64,000 nucleotides of DNA. Origin: JBCBGF01 sp038526915. Lineage in GTDB: Bacteria; Pseudomonadota; Alphaproteobacteria; Rhodobacterales; Rhodobacteraceae. This document shows, one piece after another, positions 1 to 8,912 of the stretch. A model generated the notes under the pieces. It was given only the letters and a program-made list of their open reading frames with translations, searched no databases and was not told the origin of the DNA. The stretch lies in assembly GCA_038526915.1 (NCBI GenBank), contig JBCBGF010000001.1, positions 62,001-126,000 on the forward strand. Reading direction: 5' to 3'. The first letter of the stretch is position 1; every line of letters begins with the position of its first letter. Both the position numbers and the translations under genes were made by a program.

Positions 1-1033
1 GCCATTCATCGCGAATAACCTCGACCGACTCGGCCATACGCGCGTTGTCGGTGGCAACTTGCCCCAGGATCAGTGCCCCGTGATCCGCCGGTGCCAGGAA
101 CGCCCCGATCCCATAGGTCAGGCCGCGCTTGGCACGCACCTCTTCCATCAGGCGCGAGGTAAAACCGCCGCCGCCAAAGATCTCATTGGCCACGAATGCT
201 GGAAAGAAATCAGGGTCGTCGCGCGCGATCCCTTCGTGCCCGAAAAGCGCAACCGCTTGCGGCGTGTCGAACGGGACAACGGTCAGACCGGGTTCCATTT
301 GGTAAGTGGCGTCCGTCACGTCGATTGGCCCGCCTTCGGGCAGATCCCCCAAGACTTCATCCAGCAGGCTAGCGAGCTCATCTGGCGTGATGTCACCCAC
401 GGCACCCACGAACACGCGATCCCGAACAAAGGTCTTCGCATGGGCCGCCACCATATCATCCCGCGTCAACGCGCTGACCGTCTCGACCGTTCCGTCGCCC
501 GAGCTGCCATAGGGATGGTCGCCCCACGCCATCTCGTTAAACCGGTTCCGCGCAATCGATCCGGGATCCAGTGCGTCCGAGCGGATGGTGGACAGGATCT
601 GTTCGCGAATCCGTTCAATCGCGTCTTCGTCGAAACGTGGCTGGGTGATCGCCTGCCGCAACAGAGCCACCGACGCGTCCCGGTTTTCCGAGAGAAACCG
701 AGCCGAGACCGAGACGGAATCGCGAAATGCCTCGAAAGAGAAGCGCGCGGCCAGCGTGTCCCGCGCCTTGGCGAAGGCGCGTGCATCCAAATCGCCCGAG
801 CCATCTTCGATCAAGCCGGTCATCATGTTGACCGCCCCGCGCTTGCCGGGGGCGTCAAGCGATGTGCCCCCCTGAAACCGGATCTCGATGGCGGCAAATG
901 GGATCGATGGTTCCTGCACCAGCCAGGCGGTGATCCCACCAGGCGATGTGACCTCTTGTATTTCAACAGCGGCGCGGGCCGGGGCTGTCAGAATCAAAGC
1001 GGCAACAACGGCCGTGAACAGACGCATCATCAT
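1..1033 (-). CDS. M16 family peptidase-like protein, catalytically degenerate partner (3' end beyond window)
   Basis: This gene encodes the second member of a tandem M16 (pitrilysin/insulinase) pair and runs off the left edge, so only about 344 residues are visible. It opens with three ATG codons in a row, the first overlapping the stop of the upstream M16 gene as ATGA, so the two are probably translationally coupled. The first 21 residues look like a Sec signal peptide ending in APARA, which places the product in the periplasm. Where active M16 enzymes have the zinc motif HxxEH, this protein reads NMMTG. The first domain therefore should not bind zinc. In known bacterial M16B enzymes, one active and one inactive subunit form a heterodimer; that is the likely role here. 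Confidence 0.88.
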   Translation of the reverse strand, partial: MMMRLFTAVVAALILTAPARAAVEIQEVTSPGGITAWLVQEPSIPFAAIEIRFQGGTSLDAPGKRGAVNMMTGLIEDGSGDLDARAFAKARDTLAARFSFEAFRDSVSVSARFLSENRDASVALLRQAITQPRFDEDAIERIREQILSTIRSDALDPGSIARNRFNEMAWGDHPYGSSGDGTVETVSALTRDDMVAAHAKTFVRDRVFVGAVGDITPDELASLLDEVLGDLPEGGPIDVTDATYQMEPGLTVVPFDTPQAVALFGHEGIARDDPDFFPAFVANEIFGGGGFTSRLMEEVRAKRGLTYGIGAFLAPADHGALILGQVATDNARMAESVEVIRDEW

Positions 1034-2376
1034 TGCATCACCTCCTCGGCGTCGCCCTGCGGCGCCATCATCCAGCCGGTCACTGCGCGGTTGCGTTCAA
1101 ACAGAAGCTGGGCCGCTTCCAGGATGTCTTCTTCCGTCACCGCGGCAAGAAGATCGGGCCAAGCCTCGATATCCTCCACCGTCAGCCCTGACGTCAGCCC
1201 CGCCCCATAGCGTCGCGCGAGCGAGCCGAGATCGTCTTCCCCGTAGATGATCGACGCCCGAATCTGGGTCTTGATCCGCTCCAATTGTTCGGGGTCGACG
1301 CCATCTTCCACAAAACGGCGCAGACGATCATCAAGCGCTTTCTCCATATCCTGCAATGACACCCCGGGCGCCGGAACCGCGACGAGGCCAAATGTGGTGT
1401 CATCCAGCGACATGCCCGAATAGAATGCCGCCGTGTAGATCGCGCTTTGCTCTTCAAACTGAAGCGACTGACCCAGAACTGACGTCGCGCTATCGCCGCC
1501 CAACACCTCGGCCAACAGTGTCAATGCCGCCGCCTTTTCTTGATCGCCCGCGTCCCGTTCGGGGGCAAGGTACGTGCGCACGACGTAAGGCTGTGAAACA
1601 CGGGGGTCTTCGAATACCAGGCGCCGTTCGGCCAGTTGCGGCGGCTCATCCACACGGTCGCGGGGCTGAATGTCAGGGTTTGCCGGGATCACGCCGTAGT
1701 GGCGTTCTGCCATCTCGCGCACCTCGTCCGGACCCACATCACCCGCAACGATCAGGATTGCATTGTTCGGCGCATAATGCGCCTCATAGAAGGCTTCCAG
1801 GTCTTCCTTGGTGATCTCTTCAATCTCATGTCGCCAGCCGATGATGGGCGTGCCATAAGGGTGATTGAGATACTGCGCCGCCCGTCTCTGTTCCCCAAAC
1901 AGCGCGCCGGGTTCATTCTCTGTCCGCTGATTGCGTTCCTCCAGCACAACCTCGCGCTCAGGCTCCATCTCGGCGGGGTCGATCACGAGGTTGACCATGC
2001 GGTCCGCCTCCATCTCCATCATCAATTCTAGCCGGTCCGACGCAACCCGCTGGAAATATCCGGTGTAGTCGTAGGAGGTGAACGCGTTATCGCTTCCACC
2101 ATTTGCCGCGACGATCCGCGAAAACTCACCGGGGCCCAGGGTTTCGGTCCCCTTGAACATCAGATGTTCCAGGTAATGCGCGACCCCGGAGATACCGCGG
2201 GGTTCATCAGACGACCCGACCCGGTACCACACCATGTGAACCACGACGGGGGCACGGCGGTCCTCAAGAACGACCACCTCCATCCCGTTGTCGAGTGTGA
2301 AGTTTGACACCTCGGCTGCAGATGCGGCCACGATCGTGGCAAACCATAAGGTGACGGCGGCGATCCAACGGGTCAT
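1030..2376 (-). CDS. M16 family zinc metalloprotease (active subunit), exported
   Basis: This 448-residue protein is a pitrilysin-family peptidase. Residues 1-21 form a signal peptide (cleavage near ASAAE). The inverted zinc motif HYLEH lies at residues 67-71, and an acidic stretch around residues 142-150 supplies the third zinc ligand and second-shell residues expected in the family. Its length fits one M16B half. It likely degrades peptides in the periplasm together with the degenerate partner encoded just downstream, with which it shares a 4-bp overlap. It is the fifth gene of a minus-strand run after the heparinase-like gene, purH, lspA and the BamF-like lipoprotein, a common order in Rhodobacteraceae. 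Substrate is not known. Confidence 0.93.
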   Translation of the reverse strand: MTRWIAAVTLWFATIVAASAAEVSNFTLDNGMEVVVLEDRRAPVVVHMVWYRVGSSDEPRGISGVAHYLEHLMFKGTETLGPGEFSRIVAANGGSDNAFTSYDYTGYFQRVASDRLELMMEMEADRMVNLVIDPAEMEPEREVVLEERNQRTENEPGALFGEQRRAAQYLNHPYGTPIIGWRHEIEEITKEDLEAFYEAHYAPNNAILIVAGDVGPDEVREMAERHYGVIPANPDIQPRDRVDEPPQLAERRLVFEDPRVSQPYVVRTYLAPERDAGDQEKAAALTLLAEVLGGDSATSVLGQSLQFEEQSAIYTAAFYSGMSLDDTTFGLVAVPAPGVSLQDMEKALDDRLRRFVEDGVDPEQLERIKTQIRASIIYGEDDLGSLARRYGAGLTSGLTVEDIEAWPDLLAAVTEEDILEAAQLLFERNRAVTGWMMAPQGDAEEVMQ

Positions 2377-2455
2377 ACGGGCTCCGGCTCTGAGGCGTTT
2401 GAGCTAAGGTACGCCGCCCAATTGCGTGTTCAAGACACCCAACGGGCTTGTGAGC

Positions 2456-2971
2456 CTATTCTGCGACCTCAGGCGGGGCCGCCACTGTGCGAATGCCCGC
2501 CGCACGGAACCGCTCAAGCTCGCGTCGTTGGTCGAGTTGTTGATCTTCGTACGCTTCGAAATAGACGTTTACGTTAAAAAGACGCTCCAGCAGGCGCCCG
2601 TTGTTGGCGCGGCGAAACGCGGCGTCTTCGCGGGCGAGTTCCGTGCGAATGCCCGGGCTCACGCCCATCCGCGTGGCATAGGCAACCAGGCCGCCCTCGC
2701 CAGTGCTGCGATTGAGAAGTTCCGGCCTACCACCCAACGCGGCGATCGCATCGGCCTGGGGCGTCGGATCGGTGCGATTGGCCCCGCCCGGCGTCGGTGG
2801 CGGCAAGCTGGCGAGGTTCTGCGGCGTTTGCAGGGGCTTGGTTGGCAGGATTGCAAACTCGTCAGGCGTGCCGGTTTCGGTGTCGAGGTTCAGAAGGGTC
2901 GGCCCAGTGCTGCGGGCACAGCCTGCAAGCGCAAAGGCCACTAAAACACCAGTCAAAACCGCGCGCCGCAT
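2456..2971 (-). CDS. DUF3035 family lipoprotein (BamF-like)
   Basis: The product (171 residues from the ATG chosen here) starts MRRAVLTGVLVAFALAGC, a lipoprotein signal with lipobox LAGC, so Cys18 should be lipidated. The in-frame region upstream would add 18 residues with no signal character, so I prefer this internal start; it also leaves about 50 bp after lspA. The segment with PDEF followed by PLQTPQNLASLPPP is characteristic of DUF3035. In Caulobacter a protein of this family, BamF, copurifies with the outer-membrane beta-barrel assembly complex. Placement directly after lspA, which processes lipoproteins, fits. Function beyond envelope assembly is inferred. Confidence 0.85.
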   Translation of the reverse strand: MRRAVLTGVLVAFALAGCARSTGPTLLNLDTETGTPDEFAILPTKPLQTPQNLASLPPPTPGGANRTDPTPQADAIAALGGRPELLNRSTGEGGLVAYATRMGVSPGIRTELAREDAAFRRANNGRLLERLFNVNVYFEAYEDQQLDQRRELERFRAAGIRTVAAPPEVAE

Positions 2972-3021
2972 ATGCCCCGCTCCCTTCATCCCGGCCTGTC
3001 TACCGCGCTTTCGAAAGGCCG

Positions 3022-3504
3022 TCACGTAGTCTTCTTTTCACCGGTGAACGCGATCAGGCCAACTGCGCCTATGAAAATCGAGATATCGGCCACGTTGAAC
3101 GCATAGGGATTGTCGATCCCACAGCAGGACATGTTCAGAAAATCCGCCACTGCGCCATAGAGCACGCGATCAATCACGTTGCCCAAGGCACCCCCAACCA
3201 AAAGCCCCGCGGATATCAAGGCCCAGCGGTTGCCACCCTCGCGGCGGATCCACCAGACCACCCAGGCCGAGATCATCAAGGCAAGCGCGATCAGCGTCCA
3301 CCGCATGATGTCGCCATCGTTGGAAAAAAGGCCAAAGTTGATCCCGCGGTTCCAGGCCATGCGAAAATTGATGAATGGCGGCAGAACGTCGATCGCGCCC
3401 ACGGCCTTCAGGTTCATCCAATGCACCACGATGACCTTGGTCAGCTGGTCCAGAACGAAGACCACGACGCCCGTCCAGATCGCGATATTGCGGTTCGCGC
3501 TCAA
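3022..3504 (-). CDS. lspA: Lipoprotein signal peptidase (signal peptidase II)
   Basis: LspA is an inner-membrane aspartic protease that cleaves signal peptides of diacylglyceryl-modified prolipoproteins. The 160-residue protein has four hydrophobic segments and the family blocks LDQLTK (19-24), NRGINFGLF (52-60), GNVIDRV with catalytic Asp112, and FNVAD with catalytic Asp140. The best start is a TTG that overlaps the purH stop (TTGA); no ATG is available upstream in frame. Expression is thus probably coupled to purH. Two likely substrates, the BamF-like lipoprotein downstream and LptE elsewhere in the window, carry lipoboxes. Confidence 0.96.
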   Translation of the reverse strand: MSANRNIAIWTGVVVFVLDQLTKVIVVHWMNLKAVGAIDVLPPFINFRMAWNRGINFGLFSNDGDIMRWTLIALALMISAWVVWWIRREGGNRWALISAGLLVGGALGNVIDRVLYGAVADFLNMSCCGIDNPYAFNVADISIFIGAVGLIAFTGEKKTT

Positions 3505-5090
3505 TGCCGGAAGTGCCGCATGCCGGTGAAGACCATGGCGAGGCCGGCCTCGTCTGCCGCCGCGATCACAGTGCCATCGCGCACCGACCCGCCGGGTTGG
3601 ATAACGGCGGTCGCGCCAGCCTCAGCCGCAGCCAGTAGCCCGTCTGGAAACGGGAAGAACGCGTCAGACGCCACGACCGACCCGATGGCGGGGCTCTCCG
3701 CCTGACCTAGCTCCGCGCCCATCCGCTCGGCTTTGAGCGCCGCAATGGTCGAGCTGTCGACCCGGCTCATCTGACCGGCGCCAATGCCAACGGTCGCGCC
3801 GCCGGATGCATAGACGATAGCATTGGATTTCACGTGCTTGGCGACGGTCCAGGCAAAGCGCAAATCGCGCATCTCATCGTCCGAAGGCGCACGCTTGGTC
3901 ACAACCCGCAAATCACTGGTAGCGACACGCCCTGTATCCTTGTCCTGCACCAGGTATCCGCCCGCGACCTGCCGGATGGCCAACAATGGCTGCGATGGGT
4001 CTGGCAGCGCGTCGGTCGTCAACAAACGCAGGTTGGGCTTTGTTGCGAATACGGCCCGTGCGGCCTCATCCGCGCCGGGGGCAATGACCACTTCGGTGAG
4101 GATCTGGACGATCTCTTCGGCGGTCGGCCCGTCAAGCGGCTGGTTCAGCGCTACGATCCCCCCAAAGGCCGAGGTCTGATCGCATTGAAAGGCGCGGGTA
4201 TACGCTTCCGTCAATGTGTCTCCGCGCGCAACCCCGCACGGGTTGGCATGCTTGATGATCGCGCAGGCCGGCCCGTCCTCTGGCGCAAACTCGGCCACCA
4301 ATTCAAATGCCGCGTCAGTATCGTTGATGTTGTTGTAGGACAGCTCTTTGCCCTGGTGCTGGATCGCCGTGGCCACTCCGGGACGGTCGCTGCCATCCGT
4401 ATAAAACGCCGCGCTCTGATGCGGGTTCTCGCCATAGCGCAAGTTCTGGCGCACTGTCCCCGCAACCGCCCGTCGACGCGGGCTAACCATGTCCAGTGCA
4501 TCTGCCATCCAGCCGGACACCGCCGCATCATAGGCCGCCGTGCGCCCGTAGGCGATCTGGGCCTGCTTCTGCCGAAAGGCATAGGTCGTCGATCCGCCTT
4601 GCGCATCCAACTCGGCCAACAGCGCATCATAGTCTTCGACATCTGTCACGACGGTAACAAAGGCATGGTTCTTGGACGCCGCGCGGATCATCGCAGGCCC
4701 GCCGATATCGATATTCTCGATGCAGGTCTCGTAATCGGCCCCGGAAGCAACTGTATTTTCAAAGGGATAAAGGTTCACCACCAACAGGTCGATCGGCGCA
4801 ATCTGATGCTCTTCCATCGCCGCCACATGGTCGGGATTGTCCCGCGACGCCAAAAGCGCGCCATGCACCTTGGGATGCAACGTCTTCACCCGCCCGTCCA
4901 TCATCTCGGGAAAACCCGTGATGTCAGCCACATCAGTCACATCAAGCCCTTCATCGCGCAGGCCCTGCGCCGTGCCACCGGTGGACAAAAGCGCAACCCC
5001 CCGCGCGGCCAACGCCTGTGCAAAGGGCACCAACCCGGTTTTGTCCGACACCGAAATCAAAGCCCGGCGCAGCGGCACAAGATCCGCCAT
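3501..5090 (-). CDS. purH: Bifunctional AICAR transformylase / IMP cyclohydrolase
   Basis: PurH catalyses the last two steps of de novo IMP synthesis in the cytoplasm. The chosen start MADLVPLRRALISVSDKTGL gives 529 residues, the normal length. The strong Shine-Dalgarno AAGGGGGG sits just upstream; the reading frame extends 46 codons further but into the heparinase-like gene and without family similarity. The N-terminal IMP cyclohydrolase domain carries SVSDKTG and the HPKVHG block. The transformylase domain has the catalytic Lys-His pair in IIKHANPCG. The gene lies 10 bp after the heparinase-like gene and overlaps lspA, so it is part of a minus-strand transcription unit. Confidence 0.97.
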   Translation of the reverse strand: MADLVPLRRALISVSDKTGLVPFAQALAARGVALLSTGGTAQGLRDEGLDVTDVADITGFPEMMDGRVKTLHPKVHGALLASRDNPDHVAAMEEHQIAPIDLLVVNLYPFENTVASGADYETCIENIDIGGPAMIRAASKNHAFVTVVTDVEDYDALLAELDAQGGSTTYAFRQKQAQIAYGRTAAYDAAVSGWMADALDMVSPRRRAVAGTVRQNLRYGENPHQSAAFYTDGSDRPGVATAIQHQGKELSYNNINDTDAAFELVAEFAPEDGPACAIIKHANPCGVARGDTLTEAYTRAFQCDQTSAFGGIVALNQPLDGPTAEEIVQILTEVVIAPGADEAARAVFATKPNLRLLTTDALPDPSQPLLAIRQVAGGYLVQDKDTGRVATSDLRVVTKRAPSDDEMRDLRFAWTVAKHVKSNAIVYASGGATVGIGAGQMSRVDSSTIAALKAERMGAELGQAESPAIGSVVASDAFFPFPDGLLAAAEAGATAVIQPGGSVRDGTVIAAADEAGLAMVFTGMRHFRH

Positions 5091-5100
5091 GTTACCCCCC

Positions 5101-6861
5101 TTAGGTGCGATGGGTGGCCAGATCCTCTTCGACGGCCACATCCCGAATGCTGGTGGGGGTATCCTGTGCTTTCGCCAAGGTCCAGCCGATGCGGGTGGCA
5201 TATTCAATTGCGCTGGACGACAGAACAATTTGCTTGGTGGCGCGGGGGCTCAACCGGCCCCGTTCCAGGTAAACGCTGGGCCCGAGTGTAAGCTGCGCCG
5301 TGCCGTTGTGCCGGAAAACCCAGATCTCCCCGCTCTTGAGAACCATGGAAACAGCGTTGCCGCCCATGTTGAGTTCGGCATGCACATCGGGGTGCAGATG
5401 GAAGCGAACGTGGAACGGCACACCCTGATAATTCGCCTGCTCCGTCACCAGATCGAACTGCCGCTCCGCTTCGGGCGTGACCGCCGTCAATGCGTCTTCG
5501 CCCACCAACCCCCGGCCATCCGTGGCCAGTTCCAGCCGGCGCGAGTGGGTCAGCCCGTGCGTGCCGAGAAATCCGTCATGGCTGAGGATCGCAACCGCGG
5601 TCGGAACATCATCGGGGCGCACGCAGGTGACATCATGCGGCGTATCGATCAAAAGCTCCGTCCGACGCCCGGCAATGATACCCGAGCCACCCAGGCGCGA
5701 CGAGCTATAGCCCTCGATCGCCAGCGTGGAATGCGACGGCGTCGCCCGCCCTGCCCTGCGCCAGCTTGTCCCGAAACTCGCCCCCGAGCCGCAGTTCACG
5801 ATCAGCGGACGCCGCCCCGATGTGAGCTCAAATGCCAGGGTCGAGGCATGCCCGTTCAGCGAATGCTCTTCGACCGGAGGTGGCGCGGCATCAATGATCA
5901 CGGAGGTGCGGCCATGTGACAGGCGACAATAGCCCATCGACAGCCCTGTGTGGCGCATCTGGCGCACGCCCGACGTGGCTAGGGCTTGGTCCAGTCGCCC
6001 GTCGACACCCCGACCGCCACCGTGGAACCGCGCGAGGCCCCCATCAGAATGGCGAATGGCCCGCAACGTGGGCGCAACCCGGCTGATCGCGCCTTGGTGT
6101 TCCGGCGGAACCGGGATGCCCGCTGCGTTGAGCGCATCCATGCACCACGTCAAAAGCGTGAAAACCTCCAACAGTTCTTCGGGGTTCCGGCTGGCGATCC
6201 CACCTTCATCGTCGATCTGCGTGGCACATTCATGGGCCAGCGCAGCCGTGGCCGACGCCACGTGCCGGTCCATCCGCTCAAGCGAAAGAGAGGCATAGAT
6301 CAGACCGCCCAAGGCCTCAAAACGCTCGAGCCCCGGCTCCGCGGTTTTCCAGCGTTTCGCGAGGAACTTGGTCTGCGCAGACAGCGTTCGGAAGAACGCA
6401 GTGCTGACCGTGCGTTCCTGTCCGTTCAACAGCAAGATCGCGTGGTTGATCCACCGCATCAGCCGCCGCCCGGTCAGATCGGGCATCCAGCCGTTGCCAG
6501 ACCCGCGCCCGAACCGGGTCACCCATTCATGCGTCCAGGCCTGCGCACGGGCGCGGGCGACGCCATCCCCCACCGCCGCCAGATCATCCAGCCAGCCAAA
6601 GCCATGCACTTCGGTCTCAAAAGCGACATCGGGCATCGCCAGATCCCAGATTGAACTGTCAGGCGCCTCAATCAGAAACCCTGCAAACAAAAACTTGCCT
6701 TCGCAAAGCTGCTGACCCCGGGCGAAACTTCCGATGGTGCGGGGTTCGGGTTGGCTGGTGAACGCATTCGAATTACGCCCATAGCGCGCAAGGCGTGCCT
6801 GAACGTGATTCATTATGCGCGTGCGCCGCGCGGTAAGGGGCTCGGGTTGGGACACGTGCAT
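5101..6861 (-). CDS. Heparinase II/III family protein
   Basis: This 586-residue protein matches the heparinase II/III-like family found beside rsmB and purH in many Rhodobacteraceae. The N-terminal two thirds are an alpha-helical toroid region (GKFLFAGF near residue 50, WTHEW near 130, MRWINHAILLLNG near 160). The C-terminal part is a beta-sandwich with HSTLAIEGYSSSRL. The start used here has an AGGACG ribosome-binding site close by; a second ATG 16 codons in lacks one. No signal peptide is evident, which is unusual for a polysaccharide lyase but common for this subgroup. Actual polysaccharide cleavage is unproven; the substrate may be a cell-surface or cell-wall polymer. Confidence 0.85.
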   Translation of the reverse strand: MHVSQPEPLTARRTRIMNHVQARLARYGRNSNAFTSQPEPRTIGSFARGQQLCEGKFLFAGFLIEAPDSSIWDLAMPDVAFETEVHGFGWLDDLAAVGDGVARARAQAWTHEWVTRFGRGSGNGWMPDLTGRRLMRWINHAILLLNGQERTVSTAFFRTLSAQTKFLAKRWKTAEPGLERFEALGGLIYASLSLERMDRHVASATAALAHECATQIDDEGGIASRNPEELLEVFTLLTWCMDALNAAGIPVPPEHQGAISRVAPTLRAIRHSDGGLARFHGGGRGVDGRLDQALATSGVRQMRHTGLSMGYCRLSHGRTSVIIDAAPPPVEEHSLNGHASTLAFELTSGRRPLIVNCGSGASFGTSWRRAGRATPSHSTLAIEGYSSSRLGGSGIIAGRRTELLIDTPHDVTCVRPDDVPTAVAILSHDGFLGTHGLTHSRRLELATDGRGLVGEDALTAVTPEAERQFDLVTEQANYQGVPFHVRFHLHPDVHAELNMGGNAVSMVLKSGEIWVFRHNGTAQLTLGPSVYLERGRLSPRATKQIVLSSSAIEYATRIGWTLAKAQDTPTSIRDVAVEEDLATHRT

Positions 6862-6894
6862 CGTCCTGCCTGTACGCCGGTTTGCTCCGGCATT

Positions 6895-6918
6895 GGTTAA
6901 CAGGCAGTTTAACCTGCC
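6895..6918. promoter_or_regulatory. Nested inverted repeats upstream of the heparinase-like gene
   Basis: Two overlapping inverted repeats lie 34-57 bp upstream of the heparinase-like start. GGTTAA and TTAACC flank an 8-base spacer (6895-6914), and GGCAG and CTGCC flank TTTAA C (6903-6918). They lie in the short gap after rsmB. This could be an operator, or a hairpin in an rsmB readthrough transcript. Assignment is tentative. Confidence 0.35.
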
Positions 6919-6949
6919 GATTCGCCCCTGTCATCGGTGAAGTCGCGCG

Positions 6950-8224
6950 TTACCCCTTCTTTTGCAGCGCCGCGATGTAGAAGCCATCCATGCCACCAAT
7001 GTCAGCCCAAAAATCAGGACGCAGGCGCAGGCCGCCGTCGGCATCAATCCAGGCGGGGTCAATACCAGGCACGTGCAGGGCCTCTGTATCGACCTGCAGG
7101 GACGGGTGCCGCTGCAACGCATCGCGCAACTGCTCTTCGCCCTCGTCGATCAGAAGCGAGCAGGTGCAGTAAACAAGCCGTCCACCCGGGCGGAGCCAAT
7201 TCACGGCCCGGTCGATAAGTTGACGCTGCAGCTCAAACAGCGCCGGGAACTCAGAACCGTCCTTTGCAAACGGCAGGTCCGGATGTCTGCGCAGCGTGCC
7301 CGTCGCCGAACACGGGGCATCGAGGAGGATCGCATCGAACGGCGCCTCCGGTTGCCACTCCAGCGCATCGGCAGCGACGATTTCCGCGCTCATCCGCGTC
7401 CGCGCCAGGTTTTCACCCACCCGCTCAAGCCGCCGTTCTGAGACATCCAGCGCCGTCACCTTCGCCCCGGCGGCGGCAAGCTGGAGCGTCTTGCCGCCCG
7501 GCGCCGCGCACAGATCGAGGATCCGTTCGCCGGGTTTCGGGCGCAGAACCCGCGCGGGCACCGCAGCGGCGGCATCCTGCACCCACCAATCGCCGTCGGC
7601 GTATCCCGGCAAGGCCGTAACCTGACCCGAATTGGCAAGCCGGAGAGACCCAGTCGGCAGCAGCTGCGCACCGGGCGCCTCCGCCAGGACGGCGTTTGGT
7701 TGCCGCAGTGTTATGTCGAGCGGTGCGGCAGCGGCATGCGAACGCTCCATCGCAGCCACGACCTGTTTTCCGTAGTCGGCCACAAGCGGTTTGCGCAGCC
7801 ATTTCGGAAGAACGGGATCAGGTAGTGCGACCCAATCGACGCCGCTTGCCGCCACCTTTCGCAGAACGGCATTACATAGCCCCGCGTGGCGGCTGTAGGT
7901 CGGCGACGCCTTCATGATCTCAACCGCCGCGTTCACGACCCCATGCGCCGCCGACCCTTCGCCGCACATCTCGTAAACCGCCAGCCGCAGCATGTTATGA
8001 ACCCGCGCGTATGGCCGATTGCGCAGGTATGGCCCCAAAACCCGGTCCGCCCGCGACGCCCACCGTAAGGTTTCCGTTGCCAGCCGTTGAGCCCGCGCAC
8101 GATCTTTCGGTGGCAGCTTCTCAACCGCGCGTGGCAAAAGCTCGGACAGAAGCTTGCCGTCTTCGGTGACGGCACACACCAGGTCCAGCGCGGCTTTGCG
8201 GGGCACGATGCCCGTTTCATCCAT
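6950..8224 (-). CDS. rsmB: 16S rRNA cytosine-5 methyltransferase, RsmB/Fmu family
   Basis: This 424-residue protein has the two-domain layout of RsmB. An N-terminal NusB-like RNA-binding domain covers roughly residues 1-140 (VLGPYLRNRPYARVHNMLRL). The C-terminal half is a Rossmann methyltransferase. SAM-binding motif I reads LDLCAAPGGKT, and the two RNA m5C signature cysteines lie in motif IV (DAPCSATG) and motif VI (YCTCSL), the latter being the nucleophile. It should methylate a cytosine near the decoding site of 16S rRNA. A GTG three codons upstream, closer to AAGAAGG, is an alternative start. It is probably the promoter-proximal gene of the heparinase-purH-lspA block. Confidence 0.94.
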   Translation of the reverse strand: MDETGIVPRKAALDLVCAVTEDGKLLSELLPRAVEKLPPKDRARAQRLATETLRWASRADRVLGPYLRNRPYARVHNMLRLAVYEMCGEGSAAHGVVNAAVEIMKASPTYSRHAGLCNAVLRKVAASGVDWVALPDPVLPKWLRKPLVADYGKQVVAAMERSHAAAAPLDITLRQPNAVLAEAPGAQLLPTGSLRLANSGQVTALPGYADGDWWVQDAAAAVPARVLRPKPGERILDLCAAPGGKTLQLAAAGAKVTALDVSERRLERVGENLARTRMSAEIVAADALEWQPEAPFDAILLDAPCSATGTLRRHPDLPFAKDGSEFPALFELQRQLIDRAVNWLRPGGRLVYCTCSLLIDEGEEQLRDALQRHPSLQVDTEALHVPGIDPAWIDADGGLRLRPDFWADIGGMDGFYIAALQKKG

Positions 8225-8298
8225 GGAAGACACGGCCTTCTTGTTCCGGGGTGGATGCGGCGTATATCATCCACAACACCGCAACAAGCAGGCCCGTG

Positions 8299-8481
8299 AT
8301 GTCCGACAGCACACCCAAATATGAATTGCCAGCAGCCGCCCAGCGCGCGCTGCAAGAGGCCGAGGAACGGCGGAAAAAGGCGAAAGAGCTTGAGCTAGCG
8401 CCCGAGCTGGGCGGGCGCGATGGGCCCGAGCCCGTGCGCTATGGTGATTGGGAGCGAAAAGGGATCGCGGTCGATTTCTAG
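8299..8481 (+). CDS. DUF1674 / SDHAF4-like small protein
   Basis: This 60-residue protein ends in GPEPVRYGDWERKGIAVDF, the hallmark of DUF1674. The eukaryotic relative SDHAF4 assists assembly of flavinylated SdhA into succinate dehydrogenase; a similar role in the bacterium is an inference. The N-terminal half is a charged helix (AEERRKKAKELE). The chosen ATG gives MSDSTPKYELP; an upstream in-frame ATG overlaps the rsmB promoter region and looks spurious. Its 3' end overlaps the convergent exported-protein gene by 4 bp. Confidence 0.88.
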   Translation: MSDSTPKYELPAAAQRALQEAEERRKKAKELELAPELGGRDGPEPVRYGDWERKGIAVDF

Positions 8482-8858
8482 CGCAGCCGCAGGTCGGCGA
8501 ACCGGCCCGCCCCTTGATCCGACGTGAACCGCAGGGTTGAGCCGCTGACTTTAACTTCCTGGCAATTCGCGCCGATCTCGCGCGGGCCCCAGAACAGATC
8601 ACGACAGAAGTAGCCGTCGCGCCAGTCCCACGAGCCAGACACATCGCGCCCGAACGCACGGCCATCGATCTGGCCGTCCGGTTTGACGTTCAACTGGATC
8701 CCAAAACGGCTGAGCGTGCCCTTGGACACGATGTCCACGAACTGATCACGATCCGTGATCTGCGTGAATGAGCTTTCATCTGACACCATCGCCCAAGGCT
8801 CTGCCCCGGCGGTCGTGGCAGCCGAGATCGCTAAGGCGGCAAGACTTGCACGAACCAT
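8478..8858 (-). CDS. Exported small protein of unknown function
   Basis: The 126-residue product begins MVRASLAALAISAATTAGAE, a clear Sec signal peptide, giving a mature periplasmic protein of about 107 residues. I recognise no catalytic motif. The mature part is rich in Trp, Gly and Asp (SGSWDWRDGYFCRD, WGPREIGANCQEV) and has two cysteines about 19 residues apart that could form a disulfide; it resembles a small beta-barrel or lipocalin-like fold. It lies between the DUF1674 gene (tail-to-tail, 4-bp overlap) and dapB, and is transcribed in the same direction as dapB with about 55 bp between them. Function is unknown. Confidence 0.75.
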   Translation of the reverse strand: MVRASLAALAISAATTAGAEPWAMVSDESSFTQITDRDQFVDIVSKGTLSRFGIQLNVKPDGQIDGRAFGRDVSGSWDWRDGYFCRDLFWGPREIGANCQEVKVSGSTLRFTSDQGAGRFADLRLR

Positions 8859-8912
8859 GATACCTATCCTGTTGCGCGTACCCATATACTACGCAGGGAA
8901 AGTAGCCTCGGA

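Noticed and set aside
59..1210. 383-codon open frame on the plus strand at the left edge
   Set aside because: It is antisense to the degenerate M16 gene, whose minus-strand reading has a signal peptide and family similarity.
3834..5291. 485-codon open frame on the plus strand
   Set aside because: It lies opposite purH and has no recognisable domain or ribosome-binding site; shadow frame.
6897..6912. CtrA-type site TTAA-N-TTAA
   Set aside because: The spacing is eight bases, not the seven of the consensus, and the segment is better described as an inverted repeat.
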